Assembly (NCBI RefSeq): GCF_036088315.1
Contig: NZ_CP107996.1
Span: 5,043,501 to 5,107,500, forward strand
DNA from: Streptomyces sp. NBC_00344
Lineage (GTDB): Bacteria > Actinomycetota > Actinomycetes > Streptomycetales > Streptomycetaceae
Reading direction: 5' to 3'
Length of the DNA: 64,000 nt
The translations under genes were made by a program, and so were the position numbers. Positions 16,616 to 25,193 of the stretch are shown in pieces. A model generated the notes under the pieces. The model saw only the letters and a list, made by a program, of their open reading frames with translations. It ran no database searches and was not told the DNA's origin. Each line of letters starts with the position of its first letter. The stretch's first letter is position 1.

Positions 16616-17839
16616 ATGCCCCTGGCCCTGCTCGCGCTGGCCATCTCCGCCTTCGGCATCGGTACGACCGAGTTCGTGATGATGGGTCTGCTGCCCAACG
16701 TCGCCGACGATCTGGGTACCTCGGTGCCCACCGCGGGCTATCTCGTCTCCGCCTACGCGATCGGCGTCGTCATCGGCGCCCCGCTGCTCACCGCCCTCGG
16801 TTCCCGTATCCCGCGCAAGCGGATGCTCCTGCTGCTGATGGGCCTCTTCACCATCGGCAACCTGGCATCCGCCTTCGCCCCGGGCTTCGGCTGGCTGGTG
16901 GCGGGCCGGGTCCTCGCCGGGCTGCCGCACGGCGCCTTCTTCGGGGTCGGCGCGGTCGTCGCTTCCCGGCTCGTCGACGAGGGCAGGCGGGCCCGTGCTG
17001 TCGCGACCATGTTCCTGGGTCTGACCGTGGCCAATATCGTGGGCGTGCCCGCGGCGACCCTGCTCGGCCAGCACCTCGGCTGGCGCGCCACGTTTCTCGT
17101 CGTCGCCGCGATCGGGCTGGTCGCGCTGACCGCGCTGGCCAGGCTCATTCCGCATGTGCCGGTCGACGCGCACCAGGGCGTCGGCCGCGAGATCCGGGCA
17201 CTGGGCAACCGGCAGGTGCTGCTGGGGCTGCTCACCGCCGTCTTCGGGTTCGCGGGGGTGTTCGCCGTGTACAGCTACCTGGCGTCGATCACCACCGAGG
17301 TGATGGGTTTCTCCGAGTCGTCGGTGACCGTGGTGCTCGCCCTCTTCGGCATCGGTATGACACTCGGCGCACTGGCCGCCGGGCCCCTGACGGACCGCGC
17401 GCTCCGGCCGACTCTCTACGGCTCGCTCGGGGCCCTGGCGCTGGTGCTCGTCGCCTTCGACTTCACCGTCCATGTGAAGTGGGCCGCGCTGGTCACCGTG
17501 GTGATCCTGGGTGCGGTCGGCTTCATGACCACCACACCGCTCCAGATGCTGGTGATGAACAAGGCCAGGTCCGCCCCGACGCTGGCCTCCGCCTCCAACC
17601 ACTCCGCCTTCAACCTGGCCAACGCGGGCGGTGCCTGGCTCGGCGGGGTGGCCATAGCGGCGGGCTGGGGCTGGATGTCCCCGTCCCTGGTGGGTGCGGC
17701 GCTCGCCGTGGTGGGTCTGGCCATCGCGGTCACCGCGGGTCTGCTGGACCGCGGTACGCCGAAGGGGGCCTCCCGCGTGGTCGCGGAAAGCCCCCGGGCG
17801 GAGCGGGCACTCAGCTCGTCTCACGCCAGCGGTTCGTGA
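16616..17839 (+). CDS. MFS transporter, AraJ/Cmx-type (DHA1, 12 TM)
   Basis: A 407-residue protein with 12 hydrophobic helices. The N-terminus ALLALAISAFGIGTTEFVMM and GLLPNVADDL are characteristic of the AraJ/YdhP/Cmx branch, which includes actinomycete chloramphenicol exporters. GSRIPRKRMLL is motif A, and GLPHGAFFGVGAVVASRLV and FNLANAGGAWLGG are also typical of that branch. The ATG at 16616 follows AGAGAAGG at about 9 bases. The 3' end overlaps the convergent nadE gene by 29 bases. The substrate is not determined. Confidence 0.9.
   Translation: MPLALLALAISAFGIGTTEFVMMGLLPNVADDLGTSVPTAGYLVSAYAIGVVIGAPLLTALGSRIPRKRMLLLLMGLFTIGNLASAFAPGFGWLVAGRVLAGLPHGAFFGVGAVVASRLVDEGRRARAVATMFLGLTVANIVGVPAATLLGQHLGWRATFLVVAAIGLVALTALARLIPHVPVDAHQGVGREIRALGNRQVLLGLLTAVFGFAGVFAVYSYLASITTEVMGFSESSVTVVLALFGIGMTLGALAAGPLTDRALRPTLYGSLGALALVLVAFDFTVHVKWAALVTVVILGAVGFMTTTPLQMLVMNKARSAPTLASASNHSAFNLANAGGAWLGGVAIAAGWGWMSPSLVGAALAVVGLAIAVTAGLLDRGTPKGASRVVAESPRAERALSSSHASGS
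17764..17795. terminator. Branched stem-loop at the MFS/nadE convergence
   Basis: GGGGGC (17764-17769) pairs with GCCCCC (17790-17795), and inside it CCGCG (17773-17777) pairs with CGCGG (17782-17786). It lies just beyond the nadE stop codon (17811), within the last codons of the convergent exporter, so it probably serves as the nadE terminator encoded inside a neighbouring gene. Confidence 0.55.
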
Positions 17840-19562
17840 TCGGCAGCCGCCGGTCCTTGCCGAAGCCCTTGGCGGAGATCTTGGTGCCCGGCGGGTACTG
17901 ACGCCGCTTGTATTCCGCGACGTCCACCATTCGCAGGGTCCTGTTCACCAGCTCCGGGTCGAAGCCGGCCGCGACAATGAGGTCGCGGCCCTGGTCGGCG
18001 TCCACGTACCTCGACAGAATCGCGTCGAGCATCTCGTAGTCCGGCAGCGAGTCGGTGTCGACCTGGCCGGGGCGCAGCTCGGCGCTCGGCGGCTTGGTGA
18101 GGGAGTTCTCCGGAATGGGAGGGGTCTGGCCGCGTTCCACCGCCGCCCGGTTGCGCCACTGCGCGAGCCGGAAGACGGCCGTCTTGTAGACGTCCTTGAT
18201 CGGCCCGTACGCCCCGACCGAATCGCCGTAGAGCGTGGAGTAGCCCACCGCGAGCTCGGACTTGTTGCCCGGCGCGAGCACGATCTGGCCCTCCTGGTTG
18301 GAGATGGCCATCAGCGTGGTGCCGCGCAGCCGCGACTGGAGGTTCTCCTCGGCGATGCCGGTGAGTTCCAGCGATCCCATATACGCGTCGAACATCGGCC
18401 CGATCTCCACGGTGCGGTAGTGGAGACCGGTACGCCTGGCCAGCTCGGCCGCGTCATCCCTGGAGTGGTCGGACGAGTACTTGGACGGCATCGAGACGCC
18501 GTGGACGTTCTTCGCACCGAGCGCGTCACAGGCGATCGCCGCCACCAGCGCGGAGTCGATACCGCCGGAGAGCCCGACCAGTACTGAGCTGAAGCCGTTC
18601 TTGGCGGCGTAGGCGCGCAGTCCGACGACCAGCGCCGTGTAGAGCTCCTCGTCGTCGTCGAGCCGGGCGGCGTATCCGCCGGTGACCTCGGCCTCGTAGG
18701 CGGGGAGCGGGTCGCCGGAGAGGGTGACGTGCTCGATCCGCAGTCCGTCGTCGACCACGCCGGACGGGACCGGGCCCGCAGCGGGCAGCTCCAGGTCCAG
18801 CACTACACAGCCCTGCGTGAACTGCGGTGCACGGGCGATCACTTCGCCGTCCTTGCCGACAACGATCGAGTCGCCGTCGAAGACCAGCTCGTCCTGCCCG
18901 CCGGTCATCGCCACATACGCGGTGGTGCAGCCGGCCTGCTGGGCCCGTTTGCGCACCAGCTCGAGACGCTGGTCGTCCTTGTTCCGCTCGTACGGCGATG
19001 CGTTGATGGAGATCAGCAGCCCGGACCCGGCGGAACGGGTGGCCGGGACCCGGCCGCCGTCCTGCCAGAGGTCCTCGCAGATGGCGAGCGCGACGTCGAC
19101 GCCGTGCACCCGGACCACCGGCAGGGTCTCGCCGGGGACGAAGTAGCGGAACTCGTCGAACACGCCGTAGTTCGGCAGATGGTGCTTGGAGAACGTCAGC
19201 ACCACCTCCCCGTGGTGCAGCACGGCTCCCGCGTTACGGGGCGCACCCGCCGGCTGTCCGTAGCGGGGCTGCGCATGCTCGGTGCGGTCCAGGTAGCCGA
19301 CGATGACGGGGACCTCCCCGAACCCCTCGTCGGCAAGGCGGGTGGCGAGCGCTTGCAGGGCGGCCCGGGACGCGTCGACGAAGGAACCCCGCAGAGCGAG
19401 GTCCTCGACGGGGTAGCCGGTCAGCACCATCTCGGGGAACGCCACCAGATGCGCGCCCTGCCCGATGGAGTGCCGGGTCCAGTGGACGATCGCCTCGGCA
19501 TTGCCGGCGAGGTCGCCGACGGTCGAGTCGATCTGATTCAGTGCGAGGCGTAGTTGAGGCAC
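17811..19562 (-). CDS. nadE: Glutamine-dependent NAD+ synthetase
   Basis: A 583-residue cytosolic enzyme that amidates deamido-NAD to NAD+ using glutamine. The N-terminal nitrilase-type glutaminase domain has its Glu in FPEMVLTGYP, Lys in KHHLPNYGVFDE and Cys in LAICEDLW. The C-terminal synthetase domain has the ATP pyrophosphatase loop GLSGGIDSALV, then SDHSRDDAAELARR and ELAVGYSTLYGD. The C-terminus, TKISAKGFGKDRRLPITNRW, is typical of the two-domain family. It starts with GTG at 19562. It overlaps the convergent exporter by 29 bases. Confidence 0.96.
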   Translation of the reverse strand: MPQLRLALNQIDSTVGDLAGNAEAIVHWTRHSIGQGAHLVAFPEMVLTGYPVEDLALRGSFVDASRAALQALATRLADEGFGEVPVIVGYLDRTEHAQPRYGQPAGAPRNAGAVLHHGEVVLTFSKHHLPNYGVFDEFRYFVPGETLPVVRVHGVDVALAICEDLWQDGGRVPATRSAGSGLLISINASPYERNKDDQRLELVRKRAQQAGCTTAYVAMTGGQDELVFDGDSIVVGKDGEVIARAPQFTQGCVVLDLELPAAGPVPSGVVDDGLRIEHVTLSGDPLPAYEAEVTGGYAARLDDDEELYTALVVGLRAYAAKNGFSSVLVGLSGGIDSALVAAIACDALGAKNVHGVSMPSKYSSDHSRDDAAELARRTGLHYRTVEIGPMFDAYMGSLELTGIAEENLQSRLRGTTLMAISNQEGQIVLAPGNKSELAVGYSTLYGDSVGAYGPIKDVYKTAVFRLAQWRNRAAVERGQTPPIPENSLTKPPSAELRPGQVDTDSLPDYEMLDAILSRYVDADQGRDLIVAAGFDPELVNRTLRMVDVAEYKRRQYPPGTKISAKGFGKDRRLPITNRWRETS

Positions 19563-19636
19563 GGAACCAGTGTAATCGTCTCTCTGACGCGATGCCCTGC
19601 CGGACAGGGCCCGCGCCGTGTCGCCCCCGACGCGGC

Positions 19637-19679
19637 GCCGCCCTGTTCCTCCCCGGAATCCGGGGAGGAACAGGGCGGC
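19637..19679 (-). terminator. Perfect 20-bp stem-loop after sedolisin gene
   Basis: Positions 19637-19656 pair without mismatch with 19660-19679 around a 3-base AAT loop; the stem begins GCCGCCC. It lies 42 bases past the sedolisin stop codon and 75 bases before the nadE start, so it should prevent read-through of protease transcripts into nadE. Confidence 0.85.
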
Positions 19680-19721
19680 AAGTCCGCGGGAAGGAACCCG
19701 CTGCGACAGAACGTGCTGCGA

Positions 19722-21671
19722 CTAGTGGAACAAGCGGTACGAGTTCACATAGCCGCGGGCCGGCGAGCCGACACCCGTCACCACGTCATAGCCCCTGGTC
19801 GCCGCCAGGGAGGAGTCGTGGCCCAGTCCGCGCAGCGAGGTCAGCAGCCCCTCGGAGTCGTCGACGGAGTTGGCATAGTCGACACGGACGTTCGCGAGGT
19901 CGTGCTTCGCACCCAGCGGGTGGTCCGTGACGTCGTGGTAGAACCGGCTGCCCGAGCGGGCGTAGATCGACGGGTTGGCGAACCCGATCGGGATGTGCCG
20001 CGCCTGCTGGGCCAGCGCCTGGACACCGGCCAGTACCGGGGCCGCAAGCGAGGTGCCGCCGATGCGGTACTCGCTGTACTTCTGCGAACCGTCGGGGAAG
20101 GTCTGTGTCTGTCCCACCAGGAAGCCGGTGGTGGGGTCGGCGACGGCCGCGATGTCCGGCACCGTGCGCATGGCCGTGCTGCCATTGGCCTTCGAGAGCT
20201 TCGACGGCACGACACTGCGCTGGTAGAACGGCTGCGCCACGGTCTTGCTCGTGCCGCCGCCCGCACCGCTGGTGTACGCACCGGGGTAGCCGGTCCAGCT
20301 CTTGCCGTCGGCCGCGAGGGTCGACTTCAGTGTGCCCCAGCCGGTCTCCCACTGGTAGTCGTCGTGCTTGCCGACGGCCAGTGAGGTGCCGCCGACGGCC
20401 GTCACCCAGGCGGAGTTGGCCGGGGTGTCGACCTGCTTCGTACCGGTGTTGGCGACCTCGTCACCGTTGTCACCGGAGGAGAAGTAGAAGCCGATGCCCT
20501 CGATGGCGCCCAGCTGGAAGACCTGGTCGTACGCGGCGGCGACGGCCGGGGTCTCATTGGCCTCGATGTCGCCCCAGGAGTTGGAGACGATGTCGGCGAG
20601 CCGGTTGTCGACGACCTTGCCGAGCGAGTCGAGCAGCGCGTCGTCGTTGCAGGACGCGGCGCCGACGTACACGATGTCCGACTCGGGCGCCACGGCGTGC
20701 ACCGCCTCGACGTCGAGGGTCTCCTCGCCGTACCAGCCGGCTGCGCCGCAGGCCTCGGTGTCGGTGTAGTCGCTGGGCAGGACCTGCGAGAGCTGGCCCC
20801 GGCCGTAACGGCGGTCGCCGTTCTTCCCGGCGTATTCGCTCGCGTCGGCCGCGATGGTCGGAGAGGCGTAGGCGTCGGTGATGGCGACCGTGACACCCTT
20901 GCCGCTCTTGTCGCCCGCGCTGTAGGCGGACCGCAGCTGCTTGCCGGTGTAGCCCTTGATCGCGTAGGGGGCCTTGACCCCGTCGGCGCTCGGCAGATGC
21001 GTGTTGACGTTGGAGCCGTAGTACGTGGAGAACGGCCCGGCGTTACGGAAGACCGCGTCCGGCGGCGGCAGCGTCTCGTCGTGCTTGACGTTGTGCGGAG
21101 CGTTGTCGAGGCCGACGACCGTCAGGACCGCGCCCTTGAGCGATTCGGGCGCTGAGGCCGTCGTCGTCGGGGCCCGGTAGGTCCTGCTGCCCTTGCGGTA
21201 GTCGTGCAGTTTGGTGGAGAACGCCTTCTCGGCGGCCGGCACGTTGCCGCTGACCGAGAGGTAGTGCCGGGTCGTCCCGGTGACCTTGAGCCCTGCGGCC
21301 TTCAGCCAGCCGGTGACCTGCTTGATCTGCTCCGGTGTTGCGCCGAAGCGGGCCTGCGCCTGCTGGGCAGTCAGATACTTCCCGTAGGAAGCGGACTGCG
21401 GGTCCGACACCTCTTTGGCGTACGCCGTCAGGCCCTGGGCGTCGCGCCCGGCCAGATAGACACGTGCGCTGACGTGGCTGGAGTCGGCCGTCGCGCCGCG
21501 GTCGGCCTGTGCCGTCGCCCACAGCGGCTTGGTGCCCTGCAGTATGTGGCGACTGCCGGAACCGTTGTCGGCGCTGGCGCTGGGTGTGGACAGTGCCAGC
21601 GCGCCGGCGAGTAGAGGCAGTGTCGCTGCCACACTCAGGCCGGCGCGCAGTTTGGCGCGGCTGGATCTCAT
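19722..21671 (-). CDS. Secreted S53 family peptidase (sedolisin/kumamolisin-like)
   Basis: A 649-residue secreted protease. It has a Sec signal (MRSSRAKLRA, then a hydrophobic core ending in STPSASA), a pro-kumamolisin activation domain at about 55-200 (SDPQSASYGKYLTAQQAQARF), then the catalytic domain. The S53 triad is visible: Glu and Asp in WYGEETLDVEAVHAVAP, the oxyanion-hole Asp in FYFSSGDNGDE, and the nucleophile in GGTSLAAPVLAG. A C-terminal Asp and Gly-rich segment (VTGVGSPARGY) fits the calcium site. Such enzymes work at acid pH. The ATG at 21671 follows GGGGG; the frame is open to 21740. Transcription is probably monocistronic because of the strong stem-loop downstream. Confidence 0.95.
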   Translation of the reverse strand: MRSSRAKLRAGLSVAATLPLLAGALALSTPSASADNGSGSRHILQGTKPLWATAQADRGATADSSHVSARVYLAGRDAQGLTAYAKEVSDPQSASYGKYLTAQQAQARFGATPEQIKQVTGWLKAAGLKVTGTTRHYLSVSGNVPAAEKAFSTKLHDYRKGSRTYRAPTTTASAPESLKGAVLTVVGLDNAPHNVKHDETLPPPDAVFRNAGPFSTYYGSNVNTHLPSADGVKAPYAIKGYTGKQLRSAYSAGDKSGKGVTVAITDAYASPTIAADASEYAGKNGDRRYGRGQLSQVLPSDYTDTEACGAAGWYGEETLDVEAVHAVAPESDIVYVGAASCNDDALLDSLGKVVDNRLADIVSNSWGDIEANETPAVAAAYDQVFQLGAIEGIGFYFSSGDNGDEVANTGTKQVDTPANSAWVTAVGGTSLAVGKHDDYQWETGWGTLKSTLAADGKSWTGYPGAYTSGAGGGTSKTVAQPFYQRSVVPSKLSKANGSTAMRTVPDIAAVADPTTGFLVGQTQTFPDGSQKYSEYRIGGTSLAAPVLAGVQALAQQARHIPIGFANPSIYARSGSRFYHDVTDHPLGAKHDLANVRVDYANSVDDSEGLLTSLRGLGHDSSLAATRGYDVVTGVGSPARGYVNSYRLFH

Positions 21672-21780
21672 GGAACCCCCTGTGTTGCGGTTCGTCGCGG
21701 GTACGCGTGTAAGCGACACCCTGCCCGATGAACTGTTCATGCCAGGGGTAGGTGATCGTCAAGAAGAGATCAAGGAAAGG

Positions 21781-22434
21781 TCATGAACCGGTATGGGATT
21801 CACTTGTTGCGGAAGCGCCCCGCTGCTTCAACATGCTTGACATCAGCTGCACTTCGGACTGCTGGGAGGCCACCATTCCCTGAGCGAATTTCCGCTCCGC
21901 CGGCACCTTGCAAAGCTGCACGCAGCCTTCCGCCATATGGATGCCGCCCTTGTGATGGGCCGTCATCAACTGGAGGTACCGGATTTCCGCCTGCTTGCCG
22001 CTCAGCTTGGCCAGATCCGCCATCTGCGCCCGGGTCGCCATGCCCGGCATCAGGGCTCCGTCGGCCGACGGCTCCTCGCCCATGCCCATCCACTGCATCG
22101 GCAGCCGGCTCGCGTCGCTGACCGGCAGGCTCCAGAGGTTCAGCCAGCCCATCATCATCCCCCGCTGATTGGCCTGGGTGTTGGCGATGTCGTACGCCAG
22201 ACGGCGGACCTCGGTGTTCTTCGTACGGTCGCGTACGACGAACGACATCTCCACCGCCTGCTGGTGATGCACCGACATGTCGCGGGCGAACCCGGCGTCC
22301 GGGGAGCCTGCGGTGGGCCGGGCAGCCGCGGGCCTGCTGTCGCCGCCCATGGTGAAGGCCGTGGTCGCCGCCGCGGCACAGAGCAGCGCGAGTACGACGG
22401 CGGCCACGGCGGTCAGCCGGGTACCGCGGGTCAT
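21781..22434 (-). CDS. DUF305 (CopM-like) exported protein
   Basis: A 217-residue protein with an N-terminal membrane anchor or signal (LTAVAAVVLALLCAAAATTAF) and two His-rich repeats typical of the ferritin-like DUF305 family: DMSVHHQQAVEMS and MTAHHKGGIHMAEG. It also has many methionines (MMMGW, MQWMGMGEE, MPGMATRAQM). Some DUF305 members bind copper or silver, so a metal-binding extracytoplasmic role is likely by family. Its ATG at 22434 overlaps the stop of the DUF3105 gene (ATGA), so the two are translationally coupled. Confidence 0.85.
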   Translation of the reverse strand: MTRGTRLTAVAAVVLALLCAAAATTAFTMGGDSRPAAARPTAGSPDAGFARDMSVHHQQAVEMSFVVRDRTKNTEVRRLAYDIANTQANQRGMMMGWLNLWSLPVSDASRLPMQWMGMGEEPSADGALMPGMATRAQMADLAKLSGKQAEIRYLQLMTAHHKGGIHMAEGCVQLCKVPAERKFAQGMVASQQSEVQLMSSMLKQRGASATSESHTGS

Positions 22435-23090
22435 GCGCCGTCCCGCCCGCCCGTGCACGCCGCGCCGGGCTCCGGTGTCTGGGGGCCCTGCACGTACTTG
22501 GTGAAGAACTGGTTCACCCGCGGATCGTCGGCGCCGTCCACCGTCAGCTGCTTGCCCCAGGCGCTCAGCATGATCGCCCCGGACTGGTCCTTGTACGGAC
22601 TCATCAGCGAATAGGGGGTCTTCGCCACCTTCGCGCCGAGCTTGCGCACATCGGACGCGGCGGCCTTGTCGGTGTAGGTCACCCAGACCGAGCCGTGCTC
22701 CAGGGAGTGCACGGCGTTCATGTCGGGGATCGGCTTCTTGTAGACATTCCCGTTGCAGTTCATCCAGACGGGATTGTGGTCCCCGCCCACCGGCGGCTTC
22801 ATCGGATAACTGACCTGCTTGGTGACATGGTTACGGGTCAGCTTCTTGGCGTCCCAGTCCTTCTCGCCCCTGACCGGGCCGGCAGTCGTCCCGCCTGCCT
22901 TGCTGTCCGCTGTCGTGTCGTCCGACCGGTTGCTGATGATGTAGGTGCCGAATCCGATCAGACCGGCCACGGCCACCAGGCTCACGGTGATCGCGATGAC
23001 GCGGACACGGCGCTCACGGGACTTCTCGGCGCGGCGCATCTCCTCGATCCGGTTCCTGCGATCGTTCTTGGCGCTCTTGGGCGGAGCCAT
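22431..23090 (-). CDS. DUF3105 membrane-anchored protein
   Basis: A 219-residue protein. A highly charged cytosolic N-terminus (KSAKNDRRNRIEEMRRAEKS) precedes one transmembrane helix (VIAITVSLVAVAGLIGFGTY), placing the DUF3105 domain outside. The domain carries NPVWMNCNGNVY and HSLEHGSVWVTY; the His residues and Cys could hold a metal. It is first in a two-gene operon with DUF305, overlapping by four bases. I know of no proven function; the pairing suggests shared work in extracytoplasmic metal handling. Confidence 0.85.
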   Translation of the reverse strand: MAPPKSAKNDRRNRIEEMRRAEKSRERRVRVIAITVSLVAVAGLIGFGTYIISNRSDDTTADSKAGGTTAGPVRGEKDWDAKKLTRNHVTKQVSYPMKPPVGGDHNPVWMNCNGNVYKKPIPDMNAVHSLEHGSVWVTYTDKAAASDVRKLGAKVAKTPYSLMSPYKDQSGAIMLSAWGKQLTVDGADDPRVNQFFTKYVQGPQTPEPGAACTGGRDGA

Positions 23091-23221
23091 CGGTACATCC
23101 TTCTGAGGTACGGGCAGGGCGGGGGCTCAGATCGTAGTGCGCGGGCGCCCGGCATGTCAGAGGGACTGCCTGCCAGGAGTGCGGCAGGGTTACCGGGGTA
23201 CTGGCGTGCGGAGGTGAGGAC

Positions 23222-23398
23222 ATGACACACACGTACGCGATCACGGCCGAACTGCTGGCCTGGTGGGCAGCGCTGACACTGCTGTGGCTGATGCTCATCG
23301 GCAGTGTCGACACCCTGGAAACCGTGGTCGGCGCGGCGGCCGCGCTCTTCGCGGCGGCCGCTGCCTGTGGCGCCCGCAGGGCGGCGAAGCAGCGTTGA
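23222..23398 (+). CDS. Short MrpE-like membrane subunit
   Basis: A 58-residue protein with two hydrophobic helices (LLAWWAALTLLWLMLIGSV and VVGAAAALFAAAAACG) and a basic tail, ARRAAKQR. The pattern LLWL, then a Gly-Ser turn, then a glycine/alanine helix matches the first 50 residues of MrpE/MnhE, but the soluble C-terminal part of that family (about 100 residues) is absent. GGAGG (23213-23217) precedes the ATG at 23222. It is first in a chain of overlapping antiporter genes, which supports the assignment despite its small size. Confidence 0.65.
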   Translation: MTHTYAITAELLAWWAALTLLWLMLIGSVDTLETVVGAAAALFAAAAACGARRAAKQR

Positions 23399-23850
23399 AC
23401 GGGTGGCTGACGGCTGCCGCGGCGCTGCTGCTGTGCGGGGTCGGACCTGCCGTCGCCGGAGTGGCCACCGGACCGGTACGCCGCCGGGTCGTCGCACAGA
23501 ATCTGGCGACCCTGCTGGTCTGCCTGGTCCTGCTGCTCCTGGCGCAGGGGTACGACCGCAGCGCTTATGTCGATCTCGCACTGGTTCTCGCCCTGCTCGG
23601 CCCGGTCGGCACTCTGGTGTACGCCCGGCTGCTCGCCGGGGAACTCGCCCGCCGTCCGCCGCGGACCCGCGGGACCATCTGGCCGGCCGTCCTGGCCACC
23701 GTGCTGGTCGTCAGCCCGCTCTGCGCGGTCACGGGCCCGGGGCGGGCCATGGTGAAACTGCTGGTCATCGGGGCGCTGCTGATCGCCGGAAACGTGGTCG
23801 CCGCCCGCGCGCTGGACGACCCGTCACCCGAGGCGGCGCCCGGTGTCTGA
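23395..23850 (+). CDS. Fused MrpF-MrpG-like antiporter subunit
   Basis: A 151-residue membrane protein if it starts at TTG 23395, which overlaps the stop codon of the preceding gene. The first half resembles MrpF: RRRVVAQNLATLLVCLVLLL followed by DLALVLALLGPVGTLVYARLL. The second half resembles MrpG: a helix LATVLVVSPLCAVTG and then KLLVIGALLIAGNVVAARAL, like the PVAAHALARA end of MnhG. So two small subunits normally encoded separately appear joined. The exact start is uncertain because no ATG or GTG lies in frame near the previous stop. Confidence 0.65.
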   Translation: MNGWLTAAAALLLCGVGPAVAGVATGPVRRRVVAQNLATLLVCLVLLLLAQGYDRSAYVDLALVLALLGPVGTLVYARLLAGELARRPPRTRGTIWPAVLATVLVVSPLCAVTGPGRAMVKLLVIGALLIAGNVVAARALDDPSPEAAPGV

Positions 23851-24112
23851 CGCGCTGATCGTCATCTCCCTGCTGCTGGTCGCCGCGGCCGCCACCGCTG
23901 CGGTCCTGGTCCGTGATCCGGCACGGCAGGCGCTCGTCCTCTCGGTGCTCGGCCTCACCCTGGCCGTGCTGTTCACCGTTCTCCAGGCCCCCGACGTCGC
24001 ACTCTCCCAACTGGCCGTGGGCTCCGCGCTGACCCCGCTGCTGGTGCTGCTCTCCGTACGCAAGATCCGGCGCAAGAGCCGGGCCGGGCAGCAGGAGGAA
24101 GAGCGAGGATGA
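23843..24112 (+). CDS. MbhD-like DUF4040 membrane subunit
   Basis: An 89-residue protein with three hydrophobic helices. APDVALSQLAVGSALTPLLVLL is the DUF4040 signature found in MbhD and in the C-terminal part of MrpA. It overlaps the genes on both sides (8 and 4 bases), so translation is coupled along the operon. In Mrp and Mbh complexes this region lies beside the ion path at the contact between large and small subunits. Confidence 0.8.
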   Translation: MSDALIVISLLLVAAAATAAVLVRDPARQALVLSVLGLTLAVLFTVLQAPDVALSQLAVGSALTPLLVLLSVRKIRRKSRAGQQEEERG

Positions 24113-24846
24113 GCAGAGGGGCCCGGCTGTGGGTGCTGGCCGTCGGCGCTGCCGGGCTCGCCGTGCTGCTCGGCGCGGCCAGCTTCCGGCTGCCGCACTT
24201 CGGCGGCGACTCACACCCCTACGGCGGCCGGGCGGTCCGGGCGGCCCTGGCCCGGCACACAGCAAATGTCATCTCCTCGGTCAACTTCGACCAGCGGGCC
24301 TTCGACACGCTAGGGGAGGAGAGCATCCTCTTCGCCGCGGTGCTGGGGACCGTCGTCCTGCTGCGCCAGACCCGGGACGAACGGCAGCACGAACCGGAGC
24401 CGGCACCCGTACTGCCGTCCGTGCGCCGCTACGCGACTCTCGCACTGCCCGTCACCCTGCTCGTGGGCCTCTATGTCGTCGCCCACGGCCAGCTGAGCCC
24501 CGGGGGCGGCTTCCAGGGCGGGGTGGTCGCGGCGACCGCGTTGCACCTGCTCTACATCGCGGTGGACTACCGGGCGCTGGAGCGGATCCGGCCGATGGGT
24601 ATCTACCACGCGGGGGACGCGGCGGGCGAGGGCGCCTATCTGGTCCTCGGTGTCGCGGGACTGCTCTGCGGGACGTCCTTCCTCGCGAACTTCCTTCCCT
24701 ACGGCACCTTCAACACCCTTGCGTCGGGCGGCACCGTCCCGCTGCTCAACGCCGCGATCGGCATGGAGGTGGCCTGTGCGGTGGTCGTGCTGCTGTCCGG
24801 CTTCCTCGATCAGGCCCTGGAGATCGAGGAGGCGAACAGAACCTGA
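24109..24846 (+). CDS. MbhE-MrpB fusion antiporter subunit
   Basis: A 245-residue membrane protein. Residues 1 to about 88 match the MbhE or MrpA C-terminal end (NVISSVNFDQRAFDTLGEES, where RAFDTLGEE is diagnostic). Residues about 100-240 match MrpB/MnhB: VVAHGQLSPGGGFQGGVVAA, then GDAAGEGAYLVLG, then NFLPYG and AIGMEVACAVVVLL. Two subunits that are separate in Mbh are joined here. It overlaps the DUF4040 gene by four bases and touches the next start (TGATG). Confidence 0.85.
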   Translation: MSRGARLWVLAVGAAGLAVLLGAASFRLPHFGGDSHPYGGRAVRAALARHTANVISSVNFDQRAFDTLGEESILFAAVLGTVVLLRQTRDERQHEPEPAPVLPSVRRYATLALPVTLLVGLYVVAHGQLSPGGGFQGGVVAATALHLLYIAVDYRALERIRPMGIYHAGDAAGEGAYLVLGVAGLLCGTSFLANFLPYGTFNTLASGGTVPLLNAAIGMEVACAVVVLLSGFLDQALEIEEANRT

Positions 24847-25193
24847 TGTCCGTGCTGCCCTATCTGGTCGCGGGATGGATCTTCATCGTCGGCGTCTACG
24901 GTCTCGCCACCAGCCGTAACCTCGTCCATGCCGTGGGCTGTCTCGCCGTGTGCCAGTCCTCCACCTATGTGCTGCTGCTGTCCGTCGGCTATCGCGACGG
25001 CGGCACCGCCCCCGTGTTCTCCGATCTGCGGCCGGGCACCCGCCCCCTGGTCGACCCGGTCGTCCAGGCGCTGGCGCTCACCGATGTGGTGGTCGGCGCG
25101 ACCCTCACCGCGCTGCTGCTCGCCCTGGTCATCCAGGTCGACAAACGTCATGGCACCGTCGACCCGGACGAACTCTCCGAGCTGCGCGGATGA
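24846..25193 (+). CDS. MrpC/NuoK-like antiporter subunit
   Basis: A 115-residue protein with three transmembrane helices of the NuoK/MnhC family: LVAGWIFIVGVYGLATSRNL, HAVGCLAVCQSSTYVLLLSV and DPVVQALALTDVVVGATLTALLLALVI. The PVVQALALTDVVVG segment is the conserved third helix. Start and stop both overlap neighbouring genes (TGATG before, ATGA after). NuoK relatives line the proton path of complex I. Confidence 0.9.
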   Translation: MSVLPYLVAGWIFIVGVYGLATSRNLVHAVGCLAVCQSSTYVLLLSVGYRDGGTAPVFSDLRPGTRPLVDPVVQALALTDVVVGATLTALLLALVIQVDKRHGTVDPDELSELRG

